This document shows, in pieces, positions 55,707 through 64,000 of a stretch of 64,000 bases of DNA (positions are counted from its first letter, which is position 1; each line of letters starts with the position of its first letter). Both the position numbers and the translations under genes were made by a program. Below the pieces are notes generated by a model, which saw only the letters and a list, made by a program, of their open reading frames with translations, was not told the origin of the DNA and ran no database searches. Origin of the DNA: Bretschneidera sinensis (lineage: Eukaryota; Streptophyta; Magnoliopsida; Brassicales; Akaniaceae); NCBI GenBank assembly GCA_023935145.1, contig CM043702.1, positions 61,173,001-61,237,000 on the forward strand. The letters are read 5' to 3'.

Positions 55707-57427
55707 TGGTAACTCTGTGATAAGAGCCATAAAATGCATTATAATCGTACTTATTTGTTAGCACTTTAGGGTTGATTTAGGTCTTAATTTCATTTTTATT
55801 CATTAACAACTATAAAGTGGTATTTTTGGAGCATTAACTTATTTCGGTGCATTTTTCAGGTATCTTGATTTAAAAGAGATGGAAGAGCTATCATCATTTT
55901 AAACACGAAGCTCCATTGAACACTCAAGCAAAAGAATGGTCATGGAAGAGCCAAGATAAAGAGAAACTAAGAAAGGAGTTTTCACTAAGTTGCTGGAGTT
56001 GCCATACGAATCAACCATCTTTACAAATTAAACTGAATTGATGTAGAAAGAACCAGGAAGTGTGCCACATATTTATAGAAAGATCTGGAAGTATACTTTC
56101 TAGAGGATTTTATGGTTCATTAAAATCATTTTTCTAGAGAAAGTTATGGCAATTTTAGCGGACAGAGGTCATACCTCCTGGTTCAGCATCAACCGCACCT
56201 CACAGCACCAAAATGCATAGAGAGGACAGAAACTCAAGGCTGCAGCACCAAGATGTTGGTGCTGCAGCACTGGTAGCTGACACAAAGAAGGATTTGGACA
56301 GAAAGTTGGAGCTGCAGCGCCAGAATTAGGGTTTCTTTATGTCTTGGCGCTGCAGCGCTGGGATGTTGGCGCTGCAGCGCCAGCCTGCGAATTTTGAATG
56401 TTATAAATTGAAACCCTAGCTGAACAAGAAGGGGATCTGGAAAAGAGGCGGAAAAGAGAAGAAAGGAAACAGAATTTGGAGGAGAGGAGACACGAAAGGA
56501 GGCTTGGAGACACTCCGGGAGGCTACGCATCAAGCTTTTAATCATTCTTCTCTGGTTTTGTATTCTTCTATTCTATCTATGTTGATGTTTTATAATATGA
56601 ACATGGGTTGTTTGAACATGATTATGGAGTACATATTTTTGTGTTAAGGATAGATGGATCCTAAACCTTTATCTTGAGTTGTTGTTTGGACAAGTGGAAT
56701 TTAATGTGTTTTTCAAAGAGTGTGTTTTATTGTTCTTAATGCTTTTTATTATTTTGATTCCTTCTTTGGGCGTGGTGATGTGTCGAATAGAGAAGCCATG
56801 CTCTTATGAATGATTGAACTAATAAATATGATATTTGATTTTTATGTATGCAAAGGCCAGGGTAAAACATGCCATGAATGGAATAGGAGTAACCGAATAG
56901 GGATTCTAGGAAGTTCATGTGGTCCGTTTAAATCGTTACCGAATAGGGAGATTTAACTGAAAGGAATCCAAAAAACACTTAATGCTTCTCAATTTTAGTT
57001 TATCTAGAATAGACCTGGAATACGAATATTCGAAGTTAATGATTCTTGAGATTGTGGTTAGACCCGAAATATGGATAACCAATTTATTGGGGATTCTACC
57101 ATCTTGGAAAACATATTAAACGAAACTTGTCCATTCGAAACTCTTATCAATTATGATTTAGGTGAAGTCGAGTCCTTAGCACGTTAGTTCATAAGAGTTT
57201 TCATTCCAAAATTTGCTAATCTTCCATTATTTACTATTGCGTTTTGTTTTTCCTTAGTTAATTGTTAGTAAATCTTTCCCCTACAATTATTCGTTTGCTC
57301 AAATAACAGTAAAAGTTAAGTCATAATTTTTGTAGTATTTGATCAGTCCTCGTTGGGAACGATATTCACTCATCATTTTATTACTTGAACGATTAGTGCA
57401 CTTGCTAGTGTCAATTTCATCGCATCA
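55707..57427 (+). repeat. E 5' LTR
   Basis: 1721 bp, starts TGGTAACTCTGTGATAAG and ends ATCGCATCA. TATA-like TTATAAATTG is at 56401-56410. The block upstream (56222-56390) repeats GGTGCTGCAGCAC and GGCGCTGCAGCGCC, the second a perfect palindrome. The 3' LTR has one more 22-bp unit here. The first 200 bp (from GATAAGAGCCATAAAATGC) resemble LTRs A-C and M1/M2. Confidence 0.93.
56401..56410 (+). promoter_or_regulatory. TATA-like box in E 5' LTR
   Basis: TTATAAATTG lies just after the palindromic CTGCAG motif block; the 3' LTR copy is at 62870-62879. Predicted promoter of element RNA. Confidence 0.55.
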
Positions 57428-57433
57428 AGTTTT

Positions 57434-57451
57434 TGGCACCGTTGTCGGGGA
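57434..57451 (+). promoter_or_regulatory. E: primer binding site, tRNA-Asp
   Basis: TGGCACCGTTGTCGGGGA differs at two positions from the complement of the plant tRNA-Asp 3' end and lies six bases after the LTR. Confidence 0.9.
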
Positions 57452-57555
57452 CTGAAATAAAATATTACATTTATTGTGATTCAACTTGTTAATTTGAGAG
57501 TTTTTTTTTTAATTTGGTTTTTAAGTCTATTTTGCAGGGCTTTTGATTCTAGTGC

Positions 57556-59373
57556 ATGACACGTACTAGTGGGAGAATACTTGCAGAACCTAATCCAGAG
57601 ATTGAGCGCACGTTTCACTCTTTGAGAAGAGCAGCACCAGTAACAATTAATACAATGGCAGAAGGAACCAATGCAGAGGTGCAACGTGCACTGTGGGATT
57701 ATGCCATGCCAAAGATGGATGGTGTTGAATCCAGCATTCGGCGACCACCTATACAAGCGAACAATTTTGAAATTAAGCCCGCCATCATCCAAATGATTCA
57801 GCATTCAGTACAATTTGGGGGCTTATCGCAAGAAGATCCGAATGTTCACTTGGCGAATTTCCTGGAAATTTGTGACATATTTAAGCATAACGGAGTATCG
57901 GAGGATGCAATTCGTTTAAGGCTTTTCCCATTTTCATTGAGGGATAAAGCAAAAAGCTGGTTGACTTCTTTGCCTGCCGGATCCATAAAAACATGGGCAG
58001 AATTGGCACATAAGTTTTTAGGGAAGTACTTCCCCCCTGCAAAAACTGCAAAGTTACGTAATGAAATTACTATGTTTTTGCAGGTTGATCGAGAGTCACT
58101 CTATGAGGCATGGGAGCGCTTTAAAGACCTGTTGAGAAGATGTCCTCATCACGAGTTGGCCACTTGGATGCAGGTACAAACTTTTTATAACGGTTTAACC
58201 AGTGCAACTCGAAATATGATTGATGCAGCTGCAGGTGGCACGATCATGAGAAAAACTCCAGAAGAGGCTCTTGAATTGCTAGAAGAGATGGCCACAAATT
58301 CTTATCAATGGCCAGTTGAAAGGCTACCTGTTAATAGAGCTTCAGGATTGCACAATATAGATGCTGTTACAGCTTTAACAGTACAAATGGAGGTTCTCAC
58401 CAAGAAGATTGATGGACTTAATCCCAACTCACATACAATATGTGAATTGTGTGGTGGTAGTGGCCATCACAGCAGTAGCTGTCAAGGTAATCAGTTTGCA
58501 TATAATTCATCTGCTGAACAAGCTAATTTTGTTTCAAATTTTCACAGGCAAAACAATCCGTATAGCAACACATATAATCCGGGATGGAGGAATCAGCCAA
58601 ACTTCTCGGGGAATCAAAGCAATGCAAAGCAACCTCATCCTGAATATACCCCTCAAGAAAAGAAGTCCAACTTGGAGGATATGATGGCCAAATTTTTAAG
58701 TACAGCAGAAACAAGATTCCAAAATCAAGAAGCATCCATAAAAAATCTGGAAGTTCAAGTCGGTCAACTAGCCAACATAATTTCTGGACGTGCACAAGGT
58801 TCCCTCCCGAGCAACACAGAAAAGAATCCTAAGGAGGATGTCAAGGCCATAACACTAAGGAGCGGCACACAATTGGAAGAGCCACAACCTAAGGAACTTA
58901 CTCAGCAAGTTGGCGAGAAAGAAGAGACCACGCAAGAAGAACATGTTTCAGAAAAGAAGTCTAATGGTAAAGGTTTGATCGATTCTAACTCTGAAACTAA
59001 ATATATGCCACCTCTTCCCTATCCTCATAAATTTATGAAAGAAAAATTAGATAAGCAAATTTCAAAATTTTTAGAGATTTTCAAGAAATTGTGTATTAAC
59101 ATTCCATTTGCAGAGGCATTAGCACAGATGCCTAGTTACACTAAATTCTTAAAGGAAATTTTATCTAATAAATGGAAGCTCGAGGAACACGAAACGGTAA
59201 TGTTAACTGAAGAGTGCAGCGCTATACTGCAAAACAAGCTACCTCCAAAATTAAAAGATCCAGGGAGTTTTACTATACCTTGCACTTTAGGAAATTCATT
59301 TTTTGATAAAGCTTTATATGACCTTGGTGCAAGTATCAATCTTATGCCTCTTTCAATTTTCAGGAAACTTTGA
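57556..59373 (+). CDS. E: gag and start of protease, 605 codons intact
   Basis: Starts at ATG 57556, 129 bp after the LTR. Gag domain at about residues 70-250: HSVQFGGLSQEDPNVHLANFL, FPFSLRDKAKSWLTSLP, KFLGKYFPP and LYEAWERFKDLLRRCPHH. Zinc knuckle CELCGGSGHHSSSC at residues 296-309. A Glu/Lys-rich linker (about 420-480) is followed by YPHKFMKEKLDKQISKFLEIF, then the protease start with DLGASINLMPLS (Asp at residue 589). The ORF ends at TGA 59371-59373, a codon of the type CGA or GGA in relatives; the same frame goes on to 60189. Gag itself looks complete and could be functional. Confidence 0.92.
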   Translation: MTRTSGRILAEPNPEIERTFHSLRRAAPVTINTMAEGTNAEVQRALWDYAMPKMDGVESSIRRPPIQANNFEIKPAIIQMIQHSVQFGGLSQEDPNVHLANFLEICDIFKHNGVSEDAIRLRLFPFSLRDKAKSWLTSLPAGSIKTWAELAHKFLGKYFPPAKTAKLRNEITMFLQVDRESLYEAWERFKDLLRRCPHHELATWMQVQTFYNGLTSATRNMIDAAAGGTIMRKTPEEALELLEEMATNSYQWPVERLPVNRASGLHNIDAVTALTVQMEVLTKKIDGLNPNSHTICELCGGSGHHSSSCQGNQFAYNSSAEQANFVSNFHRQNNPYSNTYNPGWRNQPNFSGNQSNAKQPHPEYTPQEKKSNLEDMMAKFLSTAETRFQNQEASIKNLEVQVGQLANIISGRAQGSLPSNTEKNPKEDVKAITLRSGTQLEEPQPKELTQQVGEKEETTQEEHVSEKKSNGKGLIDSNSETKYMPPLPYPHKFMKEKLDKQISKFLEIFKKLCINIPFAEALAQMPSYTKFLKEILSNKWKLEEHETVMLTEECSAILQNKLPPKLKDPGSFTIPCTLGNSFFDKALYDLGASINLMPLSIFRKL

Positions 59374-60189
59374 TTAGAAGAAATCAAAACAACAACAATG
59401 TCATTGCAATTAGCTGATCGATCTATTAAGAGACGACGGGGAATTATAGAAGATGTACTGGTAAAGGTTGATAAATTTATATTCCCTGTAGCCTTCATTA
59501 TTCTCGACATGGAAGAGGATTGTGAGGTACCTCTTATACTTAGACGTCCATTCCTTGCTACAGGGAGAGCCCTAATTGATGTACAACAAGGGAAATTGAC
59601 TTTAAGAGTCAATGATGAGAAAGTAGTTTTTGATATGTATAAAATTATGAAATACCCTTCTGGTTTTTCTACTTCTTCTTGTTTTCAAGTGGATATTGTT
59701 GATAACCTCATTGAGGATTCTCAGGAGAAAACATTAAATGAAGATACTTTGGAGGGATGCATCATGGAAACGAGAACTAATACCACTGAAAAACTCATCA
59801 TCAAAGAAGAAGCAAGGAACTTGGAGTCTGAAATGGGAAAAGAAGTGACAGAAGAACAAATAATAATAACTGAATTGAAAACTTTACTTGCTCATTTAAT
59901 ATATGCTTATTTAGAGAAAAATATTTTCCCTGTGATAATATCTTCTTCGTTGATAGGTAAAATAGAAGAACGGTTGCTGGAAATCCAAAGAAGGCACATA
60001 TTTCCGGGAAAGCTGAAATCTCGCTGGACTGGACCATATACCATGATAAGTGTCTCACCTTTTGGTGTCGATGAAGTTCGACATGAGAAAAACAAGAAGA
60101 CATTCAAGATTAACGGGCACAGATTGAAGCACTACATTACGGGGACTTTTGACCCTAAATCGTCCACCACCATTCTCCAAGAGCCATAA
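59374..60189 (+). pseudogene. E: protease end fused to integrase C-terminal tail by deletion
   Basis: Same frame as gag, separated only by the TGA at 59371-59373. Reads MSLQLADRSIKRRRGIIEDVL, PVAFIILDMEEDCEVPLIL and RRPFLATGRALID (protease), then the acidic spacer before RT (FPVIISSSLIGKIEERLLEI). Around 59985-59996 it passes directly into FPGKLKSRWTGPYTMISV and FKINGHRLKHY, the integrase C-terminus. All of RT, RNase H and the integrase core are lost without breaking the frame. Stop TAA at 60187-60189. Confidence 0.88.
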
Positions 60190-62151
60190 AATAGAAAGTC
60201 AAGCTAAAGACTATAAATTAGAACTACCATTTTAGGTCTTACTTTTTAATTTTTTTTTCTTGCTTTTTGAAATTATTTGGGGTGTTTCAATTTTTTTTTT
60301 GTTGCTTAATTTATTTATTATCTCAATTTTCATGGCCTTACGATGTGTATAATTGATTTATTTTTCAGCTCTACGTGGAGCCATGACAGAAATTCAGCGC
60401 TGCAAAAAATTGGAACTATAGCGCCAAGGCCTTCAATTTCACGCATCAGCCCAGAAATCCAGCGCTGCAGCCTCACAAACTCAGCGCTGCAGCGCCAGGA
60501 CATGATCGTTCAAAACCAATAATCCAGACAGGCCGCAAGCTGACATTTAAATGCACAGCCCTTCCACAGTTAGGGCACTCTAAAATTTAATTCCCAGCTG
60601 CTCTCCCTCTCCACTACCACCACATCCCGATCATAGCAGTAATTATAAGGATGATGACATTGACAAAGATGATTGATTCGACCTCCAACTAATCAGGGGA
60701 GTTCCTTTCTCTTTCTTTATAATTCAAATTCTATACATTGCGGACAATGTATTATTTAAGTTTGGGGGTGGGAACTTTATCTGAATGTGTGCACTGCTTA
60801 TGTTTCTAGTTATTTTTCTATTTATGTTTTCTGAGTGCTTTCTGTTGTTTGATTTTGATTTTGCCAATGATTAGAAATAGATTGACTTGATTATAGCCAT
60901 TGAAAACTTGAAAAATGTTGCGTTTGTCTGTGTGCTTGAATTTGTTGTTTGGATTTATTTTACATCGAACTCTTTGAACTCAATGAGCACTTACACCTAA
61001 GCACTTTGTTGTCTTGCTATTTCGGAGAGTGTTTATGTGAGAAGTGTAGTCTTGTGATCTCTTGGACTCTAGAACTTGTTTGAAGACCACTCGAGGCGAA
61101 ATCCTAGGTAGTACAGTACCAAAGAAAGGATCCAGACCATGTTTGGACAGTTTGAGCCATTTTAGCCAACCCTTGATATGTGACTATCTTTAGTGTTCCC
61201 CTTTTGAGCTTGGATACATATTGTTTTGTCACCCAATCATATAACCTATTTCCCTTTCAAATATATATATATATAAAAAATAAAAATTTATCTCCACCTT
61301 TCACCTATAAGCACATTGATTAATAAAGGGACTATTCTCTTAAGTGGTGACAGAGGATTGAGCAAGAGGAAGCGGCTCTCCCTTGGCTATGATATGTGTT
61401 ACATATTTCCCATCGAGAGAGACCAAGGAAAAGATCGAAGTCAAAAAGGTTTACCACATGAACTATTTGATAAAGTTGTATTCTGCCTATCACAGGCAGC
61501 TGGCAAAGCTGTGTTTGATCGTCATGTACATGCTATGCTATAGTTTCAGTAATGCACACGGAAACAAATACTAGTGCTACTATAGTACAAGCATACAAAA
61601 AAAAAAAAAAAAGAAAAGAAGAAGATGTGACAAGAGTAAAAGTATCGGAAGTATTCCATGATAACTGAGGGAAAGTTTGAAATAAAATATTTATTGGTTG
61701 ATGTACTTAAGGTGATGTGAACCTCAAATCAATCTTTCACCATACCTTAACCTTAGCCAAAGTTATAAGCTGAATAAAGTCCTGGTGATCTCGAGTATTG
61801 TCATGGCCTACATTAGTGGAGAGTGGTGTGAAAAGTAAGCTTATGGACTTTGAAAGATTGGCATTATCCTACTCGCTTGCATAAACCGATCAGAGTGGCG
61901 AGACGATTAAGTTTATAATGGTGTTGCCCACACACACGTTTGAAGAATTTGATGTAAGATAAGGCTAGTAATAAATTTGAAATTCTAGACATTGGCAGTA
62001 TTTGGAAAGTTTTTTGTGCGTTATAATTTTTATGCAATCTTTGAGGCATGCTATATCAAATCTAATCAAACCATCTCGCACTCTTAGGATGTGTGTGCAT
62101 AGAATTTTGTTCAAGTTTGCTCGAGGACTAGCAAAAACGTAAGTTTGGGGG
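60190..62151 (+). other. E: 3' untranslated region with two polypurine tracts
   Basis: No gene accepted and no envelope-position ORF. CTGCAGCGC motifs as in the LTR recur at about 60400-60510. Hairpin ACATTG-CGGA-CAATGT at 60736-60751, internal tract AAGTTTGGGGGTGGGAA (60758-60774), then a stretch with the 'CTCTAGAACTTGTTTGA' / 'GAGGCGAAATCCTAG' words that are also in A-C and M1/M2. Terminal polypurine tract AGTTTGGGGG (62142-62151). ORFs at 61316-61574 have no recognisable content. Confidence 0.75.
60736..60774 (+). promoter_or_regulatory. E: conserved hairpin and internal polypurine tract
   Basis: ACATTG-CGGA-CAATGT keeps the 6-bp stem of the A/M1 hairpin with a different first loop base, followed six bases later by AAGTTTGGGGGTGGGAA. 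The same arrangement in a different family suggests function and not chance. Confidence 0.65.
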
Positions 62152-63895
62152 TGTTATAACTCTGTGATAAGAGCCATAAAATGCATTATAATCGTACTTA
62201 TTTGTTAGCACTTTAGGGTTGATTTAGGTTTTAATTGCATTTTTATTCATTAACAACTCTAAAGTGGTATTTTTGGAGCATTAACTTATTTCGGTGCATT
62301 TTTCAGGTATCTTGATTTAAAAGAGATGGAAGAGCTATCATCATTTTAAACACGAAGCTCCATTGAACACTCAAGCAAAAGAATGGTCGTGGAAGAGCCA
62401 AGATAAAGAGAAACTAAGAAAGGAGTTTTCACTAAGTTGCTGGAGTTGCCATACGAATCAACCATCTTTACAAATTAAACTGTATTGATGTAGGAAGAAC
62501 CAGGAAGTGTGCCACATATTCTTAGAAAGATCTGGAAGTCTACTTTCTGGAGGATTTTACGGTTCATTAAAATCATTTTTCTAGAGAAAGTTATGGCGAT
62601 TTTAGCGGACAGAGGTCATACCTCCTGGTTCAGCATCAGCCGCACCTCACAGCACCAAAATGCACAGAGAGGACAGAAAATCAAGGCTGCAGCACCAGGA
62701 TGTTGGTGCTGCAGCACTGGTAGCTGATACAAAGAAGGATTTGGACAGAAAGTTGGTGCTGCAGCACCAGAAAGTTGGAGCTGCAGCGCCAGAATTAGGG
62801 TTTCTTTATGTCTTGGCGCTGCAGCGCTGGGATGTTGGCGCTGCAGCACCAGCCCGCGAATTTTGAATGTTATAAATTGAAACCCTAGCTGAACAAGAAG
62901 GGGATCTGGAAAAGAGGAGGAAAAGAGAAGAAAGAAAACAGAATTTGGAGGAGAGGAGACACGAAAGGAGGCTTGGAGACACTCCGGGAGGCTATGCATC
63001 AAGCCTTTAATCATTCTTCTCCGGTTTTGTATTCTTCTATTCTATCTATGTTGATGTTTTATAATATGAACATGGGTTGTTTGAACATGATTATGGAGTA
63101 GATATTTTTGTGTTAAGGATAGATGGATCCTAAACCTTTATCTTGAGTTGTTGTTTGGACAAGTGGAATTTAATGTGTTTTTCAAAGAGTGTGTTTTATT
63201 GTTCTTAATGCTTTTTATTATTTTGATTCCTTCTTTGAGCATGGTGATGTTTCGAATAGAGAAGCCATGCTCTTATGAATGGTTGAACTAATAAATATGA
63301 TATTGGATTTTTATGTATGCAAAGGCCAGGGTAAAACATGCCATGAATGGAATAGGAGTAACCGAATAGGGATTCTAGGAAGTTCATGTGGTCCGTTTAA
63401 ATCGTAACCGAATAGGGAGATTTAACTGAAAGGAATCCAAAAACACTTAATGCTTCTCAATTTCAGTTAATCTAGAATAGACCTGGAATACGGATATTCG
63501 AAGTTAATGATTCTTGAGATTGTGGTTAGACCCGGAATATGGATAACCAATTTATTGGGGATTCTACCATCTTGGAAAACATATTAAACGAAACTTGTCC
63601 ATTCGAAACTCTTATCAATTATGGTTTAGGTGAAGTCGAGTCCTTAGCACGTTAGTTCATAAGAGTTTTCATTCCAAAATTTGCTAATATTCCATTATTT
63701 ACTATTGCGTTTTGTTTTTCCTTAGTTAATTGTTAGTAAATCTTTCCCCTACAATTATTCGTTTGCTCAAATAACAGTAAAAGTTAAGTCATAATTTTTG
63801 TAGTATTTGATCAGTCCTCGTTGGGAACGATATTCACTCATCATTTTATTACTTGAACGATTACTGCACTTGCTAGTGTCAATTTCATCGCATCA
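62152..63895 (+). repeat. E 3' LTR
   Basis: 1744 bp, starts TGTTATAACTCTGTGATAAG and ends ATCGCATCA. Nearly identical to the 5' LTR apart from a few substitutions, a 2-bp difference at the very start and one additional CTGCAG-motif unit near 62754-62775. The ORFs at 62509-62866 read this LTR and are not genes. Confidence 0.93.
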
Positions 63896-64000
63896 AGGCA
63901 CAAGATAAAGCTCAGATTGGGTTAGCCGCCTATTAGCAGCGAACCACCGGGTATTACAATTCTCGGGTACGAGGAAGGAATTTTCGGCTCCATGATCTCG
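63896..64000 (+). pseudogene. T0: integrase C-terminal part after element E
   Basis: 63896-63900 is the second AGGCA. From there the frame of the integrase at 55706 continues: AQIGLAAY, a TAG, then QRTTGYYNSRVRGRNFRLHDL, the usual C-terminal block of Tat-type integrase before the LVLRK-like motif. It runs off the window end. Confidence 0.87.

Larger units (their letters stand above)
55707..63895 (+). mobile_element. Gypsy element E: complete, non-autonomous, gag-protease only
   Basis: 8189 bp between AGGCA copies (55702-55706, 63896-63900). LTRs 55707-57427 and 62152-63895 look almost identical, so this is the youngest insertion visible. tRNA-Asp primer site, gag-protease ORF, a short integrase tail, a long 3' untranslated region and a polypurine tract are all present. 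RT, RNase H and the integrase core are absent through an internal deletion. It resembles the described class of terminal-repeat elements that keep only gag, and would need enzymes from elsewhere to move. Confidence 0.93.

Noticed and set aside
61316..61574. Two short + strand ORFs in the E 3' untranslated region
   Set aside because: No recognisable content, overlapping frames; the matching region in other families is non-coding.
62509..62866. ORFs in the E 3' LTR with Ala/Gln-rich repeats
   Set aside because: They translate the CTGCAG motif array; the paired 5' LTR reads differently because of a unit-number change.
1..64000. Host genes, tRNA, rRNA, CRISPR, or a bacterial-type operon
   Set aside because: No such signal seen; tRNA-like matches are only the 18-base primer sites, and spaced repeats are LTR motifs of irregular spacing.

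Overview
This window is plant nuclear DNA made, as far as I can see, entirely of LTR retrotransposons nested inside one another. I found no host gene, tRNA, rRNA or CRISPR array. The protein families (Athila and Tat branches of Ty3/gypsy, a Tork-like Ty1/copia element, the plant-only 'putative plant transposon protein' ORF) and primer sites matching plant tRNA-Asp and initiator tRNA-Met point to a flowering plant, probably a eudicot, in a heterochromatic region. Nearly every reading frame is broken. The element names used here are my own labels.

Layout. The base layer is a Tat-type gypsy element (T0, + strand), now split into three pieces: 21445-21841, 54031-55706 and 63901-64000. Three insertions interrupt it. 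(1) Its reverse transcriptase/RNase H holds a + strand element of family D (right end 18801-21444). D+ is interrupted by a chain of + strand Athila-type elements, each apparently inserted in the next: C (12485-18800) holds B (6646-12484), which holds A (1-6645). Their left ends lie outside the window. (2) Its RNase H holds a 32-kb block, 21842-54025, flanked by the 5-bp duplication CTCCT. This is a - strand Athila element (M1) that has received a copia element (K, 22968-29191, duplication CTTCA) in its 3' LTR, a truncated - strand family D element (D-, 32702 to about 37696), and a complete - strand Athila element (M2, 37770-48043, duplication GTACC) in its integrase gene. (3) Its integrase holds element E (55707-63895, duplication AGGCA), a complete, young-looking, non-autonomous element.

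How the parts relate. Each gypsy element follows the order LTR, tRNA-Asp primer site, gag, protease, reverse transcriptase, RNase H, integrase, untranslated leader, envelope-position ORF (absent in some copies), a long 3' untranslated region with two polypurine tracts, LTR. The copia element has the order LTR, tRNA-iMet primer site, gag, protease, integrase, reverse transcriptase, RNase H, LTR.

Points of most interest: M2 lacks the envelope-position ORF, and the join coincides exactly with a GTAAGA donor and a TATAG acceptor seen in its relatives, as if copied from spliced RNA. Copies A, M1 and M2 share an in-frame stop in RNase H, suggesting that the mobilised source was already defective. 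A compact set of three predicted RNA hairpins sits just before the internal polypurine tract in A, B, C, M1 and M2, and its last hairpin is also present in E and partly in D. Element E keeps gag and protease but has lost RT, RNase H and the integrase core in an apparently in-frame deletion.
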